NCBI RefSeq assembly: GCF_040802235.1
Contig: NC_133166.1
Location: 1,550,001 to 1,614,000 of the forward strand
Length of the DNA stretch: 64,000 bases
Source: Manis javanica
Lineage: Eukaryota; Chordata; Mammalia; Pholidota; Manidae
Reading direction: 5' to 3'
Both the position numbers and the translations under genes were made by a program. Under the pieces are notes generated by a model. That model saw only the letters and a program-made list of their open reading frames with translations, was not told where the DNA came from and made no database searches. This document shows, in pieces, positions 50,933 to 62,770 of the stretch (position 1 is its first letter; each line of letters begins with the position of its first letter).

Positions 50933-50938
50933 TTTAAT
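50933..50938 (-). promoter_or_regulatory. Candidate RTN4RL2 polyadenylation signal
   Basis: Minus-strand ATTAAA (plus-strand TTTAAT) about 580 nt beyond the stop, in an A/T-rich stretch. No better AATAAA lies closer. This gives a 3' UTR of roughly 0.6 kb. Confidence 0.5.
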
Positions 50939-51512
50939 AAATTTTTTTTTTCCCAAACAACTTCTGTTGATCTTCACCACACAGGGGCCACGGTGGAGAA
51001 GAAAGTTCTCTCCAGGCACCCTAAAAAGTGTCCAGGGTAGACTTAGGAGAAAAGCATTCCTCCGGTGTCGGGAGGTTGAGGGGGCCAGGATAAGCAGGGG
51101 CCTAGGGGCAGCCTGGCCCTGCCTGAGGCCTCCCTCCAAGGGGTTTCTGGGTGCGGCTCCCTCCTGGGGAGCTTCCCAAGGCTCTGCTGGTGGACGATGC
51201 TCTGCAGACAAAAGCCCCTCTCAAGTCCACTGCGGGCACTGGGAGAGGCAGTCAGCGGCTGCCTGGGGTGTGGCCCACCCCCCAGCCTTGGTCTGGGAAA
51301 GTTAACGGCCGGATTTGCGGAGGGCCGAGCCACCAGAGGCGCCCTTCTGGGGCTGCCGTAAGCCAGCCAGGAGGCAGGGAGAGGTGGCCTAGTCCAAGGG
51401 ACGGAAAAGAAGGCCGCAAGGCCAGGGGCGGGGTTGGCCCAGAGCTGCACCTTGCGGGGAGGGACGCCGAGGGGAAGGGGGCACACTGGCCTCTTCAGTC
51501 TGAGCACCGCAG
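50939..51512 (-). other. RTN4RL2: RTN4RL2 3' untranslated region (inferred)
   Basis: Sequence between the stop and the candidate poly(A) signal; no repeat seen inside. Confidence 0.5.
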
Positions 51513-52262
51513 TCAGAGGTGGTGGGGCACCAGGAGCAGGAGGCAGAGCAGAGGGGTGGGGGGCCCGGCGGACAGCGCAGGGCCGCGGGAGTCCGGGGGC
51601 ACCTGGCAGGCCGCGCCGGGGCACGTCTGCTCTCCCCGCTGGTCCTCTCCCCCGTAGCCCCCCCAGTAGTCGTCCTCTGTGGGCGCGTCCCCGCCCTGGC
51701 GCCCCCGCGGGTCTTCGGCGGGCAGGTCTCGGTAGAGGGTGGAGGGGTCGGCGGGGGGCGCCCCGGCCTCGGCCACCCCGTACAGGTGGTTGGAGGAGCT
51801 GTTGCCCCTGGCGCGGCTGCCCGGCCGGGTGGGCGCCGCCGGCGGACACGCCTGGAAGTCGGCCTCGCGGAGGGCGCGCAGGTCTCGGCCCTGGCGCTCG
51901 GGCGGGGTGGCGCAGGTCACGTCGGAGCTGGACACGCGCGCGCGCTGGAACCAGGCCCAGAGCGGCCGCGCGCGGCAGTCACACGCCCAGGGGTTGGCGT
52001 TGAGCCGCAGGAACTCGAGCGCGGGCAGGTCGGCGAGCGCCTCGCCAGGCAGGGAGGCCAGGCTGTTGTTGAACAGGTAGAGGATGGTGAGGCGGCTGAG
52101 GCCGCGGAAGGCCGCGCGGTGCACGCCCTGCAGCCGGTTCCCGTGCAGCAGCAGCCGGTCCAGGCTGCCCAGGCCGCGGAACACGTGCTCCGTGAGCAGC
52201 CGCAGGCGGTTCCCGTGGAGGAAGAGGTGGCTCAGGTTGGCCAGGTCCGCGAACAGGTCATC
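51513..52262 (-). CDS. RTN4RL2: RTN4RL2 coding exon 3 (residues 172-420)
   Basis: Begins [10 protein letters not shown] after a GCCCCCAG acceptor. Carries the remaining LRRs, the LRR C-terminal cap, the proline/glycine-rich stalk and the GPI signal. Extremely GC- and CpG-rich, which leaves long open frames on the opposite strand. Confidence 0.96.
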   Translation of the reverse strand, partial: DDLFADLANLSHLFLHGNRLRLLTEHVFRGLGSLDRLLLHGNRLQGVHRAAFRGLSRLTILYLFNNSLASLPGEALADLPALEFLRLNANPWACDCRARPLWAWFQRARVSSSDVTCATPPERQGRDLRALREADFQACPPAAPTRPGSRARGNSSSNHLYGVAEAGAPPADPSTLYRDLPAEDPRGRQGGDAPTEDDYWGGYGGEDQRGEQTCPGAACQVPPDSRGPALSAGPPTPLLCLLLLVPHHL

Positions 52263-55200
52263 CTGGGGGCGGGGTGGGAGGAGGGGGGAGAAAAGAGAAT
52301 GGCCCTGAGAGGCAGGTGGGGATTTCTCCCCGGGGCCTGGAGGAGGGAAGGATCTGCCAGCGTCATGGTAGAATAGAAGGGGTTTGACCTTTTCATTTAG
52401 AGCCCTGGGTTGGAATCCTGCCTCCTCCAACTATTTAGAGGTTAATGTGGGAAAAGCAGTACAGCTGAGATCAGCAGTTCTTAGACTTGAGGGTGCATCA
52501 GAATCCCCTGCAGATCCCTGAGCAGTGGCCCCAGAGTTTCTGATTCAGCAGGTCTGGCGCGGGGCCTGTGAATCTGCTGGTGCTGAGGATGCTGCTGGTC
52601 AGAGGACCACCCTTGGAGGAGACCCTCTGGTTTGGTTAAACATGCAGACTGGGGAGCCAGACTTCCTGATCTAGCCATTGACTGTGCCACTTAGGGCAAG
52701 TCACAGTGTCTCTGTGACTCAGTTTCTTCATTTATAAAATTTGGAGATTAAATGAAGCAACATGTATCAAGATGCTTCGAACAAAATTTTCATGTTAGGC
52801 ATTGGATGAGTTAGTCACTATTGTTAACTTGGCCAAGCCAGTAATCTAGCTAAGCCTGTTTCCTCATTTGTATAATGGGGATGAGTACCTCCTCCTGGGT
52901 TTGTTCTGAGGATTAAGGAGTACAATCCATATAAAGATCACATGGGTGAAGTGCTGGGCATGGTGCGTGGCACATTGGGATTCAGTCCAGTGATGAAGTC
53001 CACAGGCTCAGGAATCCAGGCTGGAGTCAAGTTCAAACCCAGCTTGCCCTCTTCCCAGCTGTATTACTTTGAGCAAGTTATTTAGCCTCATTCAGCCTCA
53101 GTTTCCTCAGTAGTGTAACTCAGAAACACCCACCCTCAGCAGACTGGGGGAGGATTCATGAGATCATACTGTAAGGATTCAGTACCCTGTGGGCATATGA
53201 ATGAATGGTGGTTAAGATGACAGCCGTGGGTCGGTTTGAATTAGGTCCCATCATTTTCTTCCAACAGAGGAGGCTTCTTGGGGCCCAAAAGTTCTGCCAC
53301 TAGACTGGAATATTAAGGGGACCAAGTGTCAGCTCCATCCCCTAGACCAAGAGCAGCAGGGGAGGGGAAGGAAGCCTGTTGCCTGATGCCCTGCATAACT
53401 GCCCCCTTACAGGGGCTGTCCCAGTGCCCAGGGCTGAGGCCGCCCTGAATCAGGCCATGTTAGGGCTGGAAGGACCCTGGACTGTGGTTCAGAATTAACA
53501 GGGGTGGGGTGGGGTGAGGTAGGAGGGTGGGTAAGCTCCACAGTGGGAGGGGGCAGGGGGCTTGACTCTGCATGGTAACCAGCTCAGGATTGGTGATTAG
53601 TGCTTCCAGATCCACCAGCCCAGCCTACATTTTACAAGGGCTCTGAGACCCAGAGAGACAAAGGGCTTGTCAGAGAGAGGACCAGTCCTGAGGTCCTCCC
53701 CTCTGTGCAGGACATCACTGTGGTCAGCCTGCCCAGGAGGGTCTTGGAGACATGAGCATCCTCTGTGCCAGCTCACCCCAGGGACCTGCTTCCTGGCTGT
53801 GGCTTCCCCACCCATCCCTGTCAGGGGAGGTGATCTCCCACCCACCCAGGAGCCTGGTCACAGGCTCTCAGGTGGGGGGAGGGCGTTGACTCCCAATCCA
53901 CACCCACAGCCTCCACCTTCCTGTGCTCCTGCATGTTCTCGCCCCCTCCCATCTGGCTTCCGCCCTCTCTGCTACAGGAACTGAGCCTGCCAAGAACCCT
54001 CCTCTTGGCCACACTGAGATCCATCCCCTCAACCTTCTTGGCTGCCTCTGACTCTCCGCCCCCTGGTGCCTCAGCCCCAGGCCCAGCTCAGGACTCTAGT
54101 GGGCTTTCTGCACCTCTGTGGCCCAGCTTGGCCCAACTGGGCCTCATGCCCTTGTCTTTCTGTTCCTGGTCCACCCAGGCCGTGGACTCTGAATCCCTTG
54201 TACACAAACACCTAGTTAGGATTTTCTTTTTATGGAGTGTCAGGAAGAGTAGGACACTCCCCGAGATACCCGGCCCAGAGGATCAATATGGGGTTTGGGG
54301 GCACAGAGGGAACAGAGTAAACTGCAATTCAGGGACTTGGGAGAGGTCAGGAAAGGTTCAGAGACCCTGAAGAATTCAGGCACCTTTGGCTGGCACTGCC
54401 CAGTTTTGGGGCTACAGAATTCCTTGACTCCAACTTCCTCTCCTTCCCTATTTTCTGCCTGCAGAAGTCCTGCCCCTCCCCTCTGAGCCTCAACCTGGGG
54501 GTCCATTCCCCCAACCCCCACCCAAGCTATTGCCAAATCCTGCTACCACTTCCTAGGCTGCAACTCTCAAATCCGGTCCTTCCTCTCTCCACTGTTAAAA
54601 CCCTTCTCTGTGCATTAATAAGCTCTTGACTATCACAGCCCTTGCCCTCCCCCCACCCTCCCCATCTCCCCCTCCCACTGGGCTGAGAGCTCTGCTAAAG
54701 TCATCCACTTCCATTTCAAAACCACATTTCCCTCACCTCCCCCTGGCCGGTTCACAGCTTTCAGCATCCATTTGGAATCTCAGCGCTGCAGCCCTGCCCC
54801 CCTCCCCCGACAGTATCCTGTTCTTAACCTTGCCTCCTTCCAGCCTCCCAGCTCTCCAGTCTGGCACTAGCTGCTGGCTGTGTGACCTTGGGCAGCTCCA
54901 GGCACCTCTCTGAGCGTTTTTTCATCTGTGAAACAAGGTACTTGAGAGAGTTGATCATTAAGATCCATCCTCATCTGATATTTACGAATAAGTGAGTCCT
55001 GGAATGTGCCTCATTCATTCAACAAAGCTGTTTCGGGTGTCTCCTCTGTCCAGGCACTCGCAGTGCTCACAAATTTATGCCAGGTACCATCGTCATTGTC
55101 CACGTCACCGTTGTCAAGCAGCTGACATACTGAGCCCTCACCATGTGCCAGACTCCATGCTGCAAAGATCCCATGTAGTGCCTTAACCATCACAACCCTA

Positions 55201-58200
55201 TGGGACAGATATTATTGTTCCCCTTTCAGAGATTAGAAGAAGGAGGCTCCGAGAGGGCAGGTGACTTGTCTGTGGTCCAGCAGCTATGTGTAGTGGGAAG
55301 TGGATGTGACGTTTAGAGACAGAGCTCCCTCTTGCGGAAGGCACTCTGGAGTCAGACCTGGGCTGTGCCCCTTAGTAGCTGGGTGACCTTGGACTGGTGC
55401 CTTAATGTCACTGAGCCTCAGTGTCCTCAGCTGTTAAAAGGGGGAAATGATGCTTCCTCTGAACCAGACATTGTGCTGAGTCCTTCTTAAGTAGCATCTC
55501 CTTTAATCCTCACAACAAACCCCCCAAGGTAAAGTTTGCTTTCTTCATTTTATGGATGGGTCCTTTGAGGCTCAGAGTAGTTAAGTAACTTGCCCAAAGC
55601 CACAGAGCAAATCGGAAGCAGGCCTGCGATTCAGACTCAGATCTGCCCCAGTGCAATGACTGCTCTTACACACCATGCAGGCTGTAGTGATTAAAAAGAA
55701 TATGGGTGTCTGTCATCTGGTTCCACTCCAGTAGGAAATATGCTCCAGAAGAGCAGGGATACTGTTTTTGTTTACTCCGTAATTTCTGGCACCCAGAACA
55801 CTGCCTGGCATGTAGTAGGTGCTCAATAAACATCCAATGATGAATGAACCCACTTGGCACAGAGCCTGGGATACAGCAGACAGTCTGTGAGAACCTCACT
55901 CCACCCATTTCCATATCCACCTTCCTCATCCTAGAAGTGAGGCAAAGGGGAAATCCTCCTGCTTCCTCTAAAACTCCTTCGTGCGGCAGCCTGGGCTCCA
56001 TCTTGGGCCACACCTGCATTCTGTGGATCTCACCCCAGCCCGCATGTGTTTCTCCCATGCCTGTGGCATCTCCCAGCCTAGTTCTGCCAGGCAGTTCCCA
56101 GGCAGAGGCTGGCTCGCTCTTCCTCCTCTATACAGGGCCAGGTGTGAAGATGCTGCCTTTCCATGCTGCCCTACACCATGCGTGCCAGGTGTGTGTGGAA
56201 TGGAAGACCCTGGCACCCCCAGGTCACCTCTGCCCAGCCCTTTGCTGACCCCAGGTGCTGGCTGCTGTTCATGGTCTGAGAGCCAGTGGAGGGTCGGGTC
56301 ATAATGACATGATTTATTCAGCACTGAACTATGCTTTACAGACATGAACTCACTTGCTTTTTGCAACCGTTCTTTATAGAGGGTATTCTTTTTATTATTC
56401 CAGTTTTAAAGATGAGGAAACTGAGGTTCAGAGAGGGGAGGCAGCTTTTGCCTAAAGTTAAATAAGAAGAAAATACCAGGGCAGGGATTCAAACCTAGGC
56501 CCTCTAACCCCAGATTCCTCATTCTGAACAACTAACGAGTGTTGATAAGGAGGTCAGGGTCTCAGGAACACTGGCTGTGCTACTGGTGGTAATAATAATG
56601 ATGATGATGATAGCACCCTTTGGCACTCCTGTGCGAAATTCTAATCCTTACAACACTTCTTAGATAAGTATTACTATTAAATACTATCATAATTACCATT
56701 TTATAGGTAAGGAATGGAGTTCAAGAGAGGTTAAGTAATTCGTCCAAAGTCATAAAGGAGCCAGGATCTAAACTTTGGTCTGGCACACTCCACAGTGTGT
56801 GTTTTCAAACATGAGCCCACACTGCTATGTTTTCAAGTCTCGCCTCTCTGCACCCAGACAGACTCTGGTGGAGGGTTCTGAGTGGTGAGAATGGCCTGAA
56901 ATATCGTCATACATGCAGCCTCAAGCCCCACCAGCTCTTCCTGGTTGTGTGGCCTCAGGAACTCCCATTCTGTGTCTCTACTGTCAGGCTCCACGTGCTG
57001 GTGGGAACACGTAAGACCCCAGTCACATGGACAAAGGTTTAAGAGACTTTATGGTTAGAGGCCTTATATATACAAAGTCTTTGAGACCCTTGGCCTCAGT
57101 TTCCTTATCTGGAAGGAGGTGCAGTCTCCCAATAGGGTTGTAGAAATGAGATGAGGTTGCTGAATACACTTTGTAAACCACAGGGTCCTAGACAAATGTA
57201 GGAAAAAAAGAAGAGGGAGTATTCAGGGACCTACCGATGGCCTCAGAGTGATCCTTGAAGTTGACCCAGGTCTCTAGGATGGAGTCCAAGATGGGCCACT
57301 TCACAGAGACCAATGTTAAATGAGGCTTGCTTCCTTTTTAAATCTTATTTTAACAAGCATTTATATAGTGCTTAGCGTGTGCCAAGCACTATTCTAAGTG
57401 CTTTACAAATTATTCATGGGCTTAACGCTTATAAAATCCCTAGGAGATGGGTGCTCTTGCTACCCCCATTTTACAGATGGAAAACTAAGGCCCAGGAAGG
57501 TTAAAAAATGTCACACACTTGTAAATGGCAGAGTGGACGGATACCTGTGAAGTCCTTAGCACAGTGTGGGACACACATGGTCATGCCATGAGAATAGCCA
57601 CGCCGTCTCTTTCCAAGTCACCATGTATTTTTCTCCTTGTCTCTCTCCCCCACTAGAATGCTATCCCTGGGAAGCCAGGGCATTTTGTCTGTTGGGTTCA
57701 CTGCTATATTCTCAGCACCTAGCACCTGATGGGTGATCGGTAAATGTTTGTAAAATTATTATTATTGTTGTTGCTATGATTATCAACCGCAACACTGACC
57801 AGATTTCCAAATCAGCACCTTGGTGACCAGTTAGGCACCAGCCCCGGGGGAGGGAGGAGGAAGCACCTCGCAGGTTGATGTGGGCACCAGGGTGTGGGCG
57901 GGGAGGATTTGGGTATCCTTGTCCCCTTCCAGCCAGAGGTGATGGAGCCGAGGGAGGATTTTCTCCCAGAGCAGTTTGGAGGGTGTGTGATTGCTTCCTG
58001 GGGAAATAGAATGGGAGGATTTGACCGTCAAACAGTCAGCATAACAACAACAATAAAGAATATTTAGATCAATGATGATAACAATAAATAGCAATTACTG
58101 TTATTCCTTCCGTTTCCAGACCATCCATTTTCCAGCTACTTCATAGCTCTTTGCCCTTTTTTTTGCCCTCTTGCCTTGCACTGAGATGAAGGTTTGGGGG

Positions 58201-59309
58201 ATGGGACTCTAGAAAGGGTAGGGTCTCCCCTTGTCCGGTTACCCAGCGAGGTGGAGAGGGGCGGAACCCTCTTTGGGACAAGCAGCAGTGACCCAGTGCT
58301 CTTGCTCCGCCTCCCTTCATGTGGGAGGGCGTGGGGGTGTGTGTGCTGGGAGCAGCCACAGAGGCCTGGGCTGCGTGTCTGGGGAAAGGCAGAGTCCCCT
58401 GAAGGCAAACGAGGGAAAAGGAGAGACCACAGAAAGAGACACTACATACACCCAGACAGACATGGGGGAGTGTGTGCAGTGGGCGTGCGAAGGGAGACAG
58501 ACAGAAGAGGCAGAAGAAGACAGATGGGGGAGGCAAGTTAGGCAGAGAGGATGGAAAGGGATAGACAGACAGACAGGCAGAGGCAGAGGGAGACAGACTG
58601 GGGGTTGGGGAATTATGAGGGAGACCGCAAGCCACCCAAACTTGTGGACACAGACAGACAGACAGACAGAGGAAATGGAATAAAGAACAGCCCCTGGAGA
58701 ATGTGAGAGTGACAGAAACTTAGAAAAGGGCCAGAGAGAGAGAGATGTTGAGGCAGGAAGGGTGTCTGTCTGTGTTTGGGGACAGAGAGGCCCAGGCACA
58801 GGGAGTGTCGGGGTGGGGCCGGCTCACCTGGAGGTGGAGCAGGCTGTTCTCCTGGAGGTAGAGGTACTGCAGGCTGACCAGGCCGCGGAAGATGTGGCTG
58901 GGCAGGCTGCTGAGCTGGCAGCGGTACAGATGCAGCGACTGCAGCCGCTCCAGGCCCTGGAAGGTGTCGGGCTCCAGGGAGCGCAGATGCCGGTTGTCGC
59001 CGAGGTCCAGCTCCTCGAGGGCCTGCAGGTGGCGGAAGGTGCCCGGGTGGATGGTGGAGAGGTTGTTGGAAAAGAGCCACAGGGTGAGCAGGTTGGGCCC
59101 GAAGGTGCCAGGCCGCAGTGTACGGATGAGGTTGTTCTGCAGGAAGAGTCTCTGCGTGCTGAGCGGCAGGGACAGCGGCACGGAGGAGAAGTTGTTGGCT
59201 TGGCAGCTCACGGTGGGCGGGGACGAGTAGCAGGTACAGAGCATGGGGCAGCTGGGGGCCGCCGGGGGCAGGGCCAGGAGCATCAGCAGCAGGCAGGCCG
59301 AGGCTGGAC
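51513..59309 (-). CDS. RTN4RL2: RTN4RL2 (Nogo receptor 2, NgR2), GPI-anchored LRR receptor; first exon outside window
   Basis: Neuronal surface receptor of the Nogo-receptor family, known to bind myelin-associated glycoprotein and restrain axon growth. Two exons are present on the minus strand: 59309-58828 and 52262-51513 (482 + 750 nt), encoding residues 11-420. The missing first exon must supply 31 nt, exactly the ten-residue start plus one base expected from the human protein. Order: rest of the signal peptide ([10 protein letters not shown]), LRR N-terminal cap with cysteines in CPMLCTC, about eight leucine-rich repeats, LRR C-terminal cap (NPWACDC to FQACP), a low-complexity stalk, and a C-terminal hydrophobic tail (LLCLLLLVP) acting as GPI signal. 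N-glycosylation sequons include NFS, NLS, NNS and NSS. The stop is TGA at 51513-51515. The frame is intact, and the gene converges with SLC43A1. Confidence 0.96.
52440..53185 (+). repeat. MER5A-like fragment followed by three MIR copies
   Basis: MER5A-like at 52465-52620 (TTTCTGATTCAGCAGGTCTGG). MIRs near 52640-52800, 52830-52990 and 53000-53185, each with a TCAGTTTCYTCA-type or CCTCATTTGTATAATGGGG core. Confidence 0.85.
53186..54869. other. RTN4RL2 intron 2, mostly unique
   Basis: Nothing recognised apart from a weak reverse MIR patch near 53630-53690. Pyrimidine-rich from 54420. Confidence 0.5.
54870..55670. repeat. Cluster of four MIR fragments in alternating orientation
   Basis: Plus at 54870-54985 (GCTGTGTGACCTTGGGCAG), minus at 55120-55310, plus at 55340-55455 (TAGTAGCTGGGTGACCTTGG), minus at 55460-55645 (GGCTCAGAGTAGTTAAGTAACTTGCCC). 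Confidence 0.88.
55700..55860 (+). repeat. L2 3' end
   Basis: AGCAGGGATACTGTTTTTG and GGCATGTAGTAGGTGCTCAATAAAC. Confidence 0.85.
56290..56795 (-). repeat. Two MIR copies with an ATG/AAT microsatellite
   Basis: GATGAGGAAACTGAGGTTCAGAG near 56412 and AAGAGAGGTTAAGTAATTCG near 56723; AATAATAATGATGATGATGA at 56590. Confidence 0.9.
57050..57200 (+). repeat. MIR
   Basis: TGGCCTCAGTTTCCTTATCTGG. Confidence 0.85.
57340..57765. repeat. MIR (minus) then L2 3' end (plus)
   Basis: GCATTTATATAGTGCTTAGCGTGTGCC and CCCCATTTTACAGATGG (57345-57550); CCCCCACTAGAATGCTATCCC and CATTTTGTCTGTTGG (57590-57755). Confidence 0.9.
58480..58680. repeat. AGAC-rich tandem repeat
   Basis: ATAGACAGACAGACAGGCAG near 58560 and ACAGACAGACAGACAGACAG at 58651, inside RTN4RL2 intron 2, about 150 bases from exon 2 on the intron 5' side. 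Confidence 0.88.
58828..59309 (-). CDS. RTN4RL2: RTN4RL2 coding exon 2 (residues 11-171)
   Basis: On the minus strand it runs from a CCTGGCAG acceptor to CTCCAG before GTGAGCC. It encodes the rest of the signal peptide, the N-terminal cysteine cap and the first LRRs, ending ENSLLHLQ. The upstream intron runs off the right edge. Confidence 0.95.
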
Positions 59310-59619
59310 CTGCCAGGAGAGGAGGGAAAGCTGTGCTGGGGCCCTGGAGGCTGCAGCCAGGAGCCTGCTGGCCCGCCCCTAGGCTGGGAGTCCGGGGCTC
59401 CTCCATCAGGGGTTCTGGGTGCAGCCGCAGAGTTGCAGGAAGCCCTGGGCTCTTCCACTGTTTGAGGCTCTTGGTATTAACAAAATAAAGAAATGTCAAC
59501 AGGACATTATAGGAAGCACTGTGATCATTCAAAATCTTTTGACAAGAGGTCATCTTTTTTCATTCCTGTTTTCATGGTGGAAAACAGGAATGAAAAACAG
59601 TTTGACCATGTTAACTGTC

Positions 59620-59830
59620 AGGGCTTCTCAGCCTGGGTGTTGAGCTGGGCCAGTAGTTCTTTGTTGTGGAGGGCAGTCCTATATAATGTCCTATTTAGGG
59701 TGTTAAACAGCATCCCTGTCCTCTACCCACTAGATGCCAGTAACACCTCCCCCTGGTTATGAAACCCAAAATGTCTCCAGACATCGCCACTCTCCTGGGG
59801 AGTGAAATCACCCTACTTGGGAACGGCTGG
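59620..59830 (-). repeat. MER20 hAT-Charlie element
   Basis: AACAGCATCCCTGTCCTCTACCCACTAGATGCCAGTAACACC and AAATGTCTCCAGACATCGCC segments match MER20 across most of its length. Confidence 0.88.
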
Positions 59831-59999
59831 GAGTAAACTGAGAGGCCTTGTGAATTTAAGGCCCGTGAAAATGACCCCTGGCCACCCTGGAGCCTGGCCT
59901 TGCCGAGCCCATTGGTGACCACAGCCCTCCTCCCTCACCTTCCTGAACCCTTCACCTGGGGAGAACCAGAGCCTCTCCGGGCTGGAAGGGCCCTTAGGG

Positions 60000-60180
60000 C
60001 CCAAGGGTCAGTGGGTTTCCAACTGGGGCCACCAGCCATCTGCACCAAAATCAGCTGGGGGTCCTGGAAAGAATGCAGCTTCCTTGGCCCTGCCCAGGCA
60101 GAATCACAGTGCCTGGGGGATAGCCTGGGAACCTGCACTGTACACCCAGGTTCTTCTCATTCAAAGTCTCTAAATATTTT
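60000..60180. repeat. MER5-like hAT fragment
   Basis: CACCAAAATCAGCTGGGGGTCC and GCAGAATCACAGTGCCTGGG are reminiscent of MER5-type elements. Confidence 0.5.
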
Positions 60181-60639
60181 CTTTTTTCAAGTTAACTTTT
60201 GCATGTTGGATAGGGTCCAGCCATCCTATGATACACAGGCAAAAACAGGCCCAGGGAGGCCCAAGGGCCTGGGGGCTAAAGAGTCATGACTAGGCCCCGT
60301 ATCCCTGTGCCATATAGCAAGGGGTGCAGGGCCCCTCATTCATCCCTGTCCTCTGGCCTACTTGCCCTCACAGCAGCTGACAAAGTTCTGGGCTGGAAAT
60401 AGCTTGACCTCTACCCCTTTATCCTGATGTCCAGATGACTCCTGAGATTTTTGTCTGGCAGGTTTGCCTGGGGAGAAGGAGAGTCAACGCTGGGCCGTCG
60501 TTTCCCTGGGCACCCATCAGCTGAGAACCCTCTACTTCAAGCAGTATAGTAGGTCTGTGAAGGTGACCAGGGAGAAATCAACAGGTCCCTGACTTTAGGG
60601 GATGCTTCCAGTTCTAGAGTTTGCTTTGTGTGAATGCTT

Positions 60640-60945
60640 TTGTGCATGTGTGTGTGATTTTGGGTGAGGGTGTAAGCTGGGTGTTCACTGTATGAAGTGC
60701 TGCCGAACCTGGTGTGTGCACATGGCTGTCACAGGTCCAGAGTGTGGCGTGGACATCATGGATGCCCCCCCCAACAGGCGCAGGGCAGGGGACCCTGTGC
60801 CCGATGTGCGTGGTACTCCCCTCCCACTCCTCAAGTTCGGGCACTGTGCCAACTGGGCCCCGACCCCTCCCTGTGCGAGAGCGTGCCGGCTGTCCTCCGC
60901 GTGTGTGTGAGTGCGCCCCGTGCGTGTGTAGGCTGGGTGTGATGT
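60640..60945. repeat. GT-rich tract
   Basis: GTGCATGTGTGTGTG near 60640 and GTGTGTGTGAGTGCGCCCCGTG near 60900. The 160-codon minus-strand frame over it is a by-product. Confidence 0.65.
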
Positions 60946-61189
60946 AATACTCAGTGACACAGCGGCTGCTGTTCCGTTCCTTCACACCACCTCCGCGTTT
61001 CTCGGCCCTTCTCACCCCTCCCCCGTGCGGCGTTTCACGATTACTTTCTCCTCCTGAGTTTTTCAGAGCCACGTGGGGTGGAGGAGCATGCCTCTCACCC
61101 CTCATCCCAACTAGGCAGAAGTGGGGTGCAGGGGCATGGTAGGGGAGCCAGCATGAGTTTCATGAGGACTGAGGTTTGGGGCTTGGAAC

Positions 61190-61320
61190 AGATTTCAGAG
61201 CTGGAAAATGTCTTCCAGATTTATCTGGTTCAAGCACGTGTTCTACTGAGGTGATACTGGGGCTCAGAGAGGGCAAGCAACTTGCCTGAGGTCATACAGC
61301 AAAGTGGCTGGCAAGGCAAG
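61190..61320 (-). repeat. MIR
   Basis: GGGGCTCAGAGAGGGCAAGCAACTTGCC. Confidence 0.85.
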
Positions 61321-62569
61321 AACCAGAAAGGAGTTTCCTGGTGCCTGGCCAGGGCAATTCCCTTCCTGGCAGAGTCATCCTCTTAGCTTGCTTCCCCAAG
61401 GACTTGACACCAGAGGAAGTCAAATCCTTTTCTGAGCCTGTAATCCCACCCTTTATCCACAAGCTCACCAGAGTGTGAGCTCTGAAGGTCCAACCCTCTG
61501 GAGGATTGTGGAGCTCTTCCCTCGGCCTCTTGGGCTGATTTGTACCCCAGATGAGATAGAGAGAAGAGCAAGCAACCCTAGGGGGCTCAGTCTGAGCCAC
61601 ACCCCTGGGGCCCGGGTCTCTTCCAACCCCTGGAGGCTGAGCTTGGCAGGGGCTGGCAAGGGCCCTCTTTCATCTCTTACCCCCAACTGCCTGGCCCCCT
61701 ACTTGCCCACATTGGGGAGTTCCCCTCCTCTTTCCCCACACCCCCTTCCTCTTGCCCACCCCAAGTCCAAGGTGGTGTTCGCTGAAGGCTCTTTGAGGAG
61801 GGGCCCAGAGCAGGGGCCCTCCATGACAGCTGCTGCGTAACAGTGACTCTGTTGCCATTTCTGGCCCTCGCTGCTGCCGTGCAGAGCAGCTGTAACCCAA
61901 GGAGCCTCATCCATAATTCAGGCTGCGGCTCTCACTGGAGGAGAGGAGGAGGGGAAGGTGGGGGGCTCTGGGTTTCTCTGCCCCCAGGGCTGGCTGGAGA
62001 GCTCCTGGGTAGAGGCAGTGGGGGCTGGGAGCTGTGCCTTCCTCCTCTGCCCCCCCATGCCTGACCTGCCTGCCTAGCAGGCACCCTTTCCCTTCTCACC
62101 CTGGTCTCCTCCCCACCCCTGGCCTCTAGTGGCTCCTCACCATCACTCCTTCCCGCCAGGCCCGGGTCTTCTCTTCCCCCAGGACCACAGCTTCACTCCT
62201 GGCTCCCATTTTGTGTATCCCTGGTGAAGGCTGGGCAAGATGCACAGTGTCAGAGCTGGAAGGGGGAATCCCTCAGTGGCCATTGAGAACAAACCCCTTA
62301 TTTCACAGGTAACCCCACTGAGGGCCAGAGAGGGGAAGGGACAATTTTTGAGTGAGCAGCCCAGCCTCCTGACCCCAATTTCTGCCAGTCTGCCTTCAGT
62401 ATCTTTCTCGAAGCATTCCTTTCATCCCGACTACTATCTAGGCGGAGGAAAGCCCTTTCTGACAGCCTCCCCCACCCTCTCTGCTCACCCATCCTCTTTC
62501 CTCTTCCTTTTTTTCTAAAGTCAGCAGGTGATGGCTAGCGTTGCACAGGGATGTACAGCAGGATGGGCA

Positions 62570-62770
62570 GAAACCATCTGTTATTAAGCACCTACTGTGT
62601 GCCAGGTACTGTATTTGTACATGTCTTTATGCATAGAATACAACAACAGAGCCCCCCTAAGATCAATATTATGGCTGCTAATTTGCAGAAGGGGAAGGGA
62701 GGCGCACAAACATGAAATGAGTTGCAGCTAGTACAAGGTGGAACCGAGACAGGACAAGCTCATGTCAGAA
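62570..62770 (-). repeat. MIR
   Basis: TTATTAAGCACCTACTGTGTGCCAGGTACTG at 62581; tail AGTTGCAGCTAGTACAAGG. Confidence 0.88.

Larger units (their letters stand above)
52263..58827 (-). other. RTN4RL2: RTN4RL2 intron 2
   Basis: A 6.6-kb intron filled with MIR, L2 and MER5A-like fragments listed separately, plus a polypyrimidine/purine region at 54440-54900 and an AGAC-rich stretch near its 5' end. No exon recognised. Confidence 0.85.

Noticed and set aside
51519-52376. 285-codon open frame on the plus strand
   Set aside because: It is opposite RTN4RL2 exon 3; strong G/C bias of the LRR-coding strand removes stop codons on the other strand. No domain, and it runs across the exon/intron border.
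58480-58680. CRISPR-like or satellite array at the AGAC repeats
   Set aside because: Period is four bases with no spacers; a plain microsatellite in a mammalian intron.
58762-59382. 206-codon plus-strand open frame
   Set aside because: Shadow of RTN4RL2 exon 2 for the same reason.
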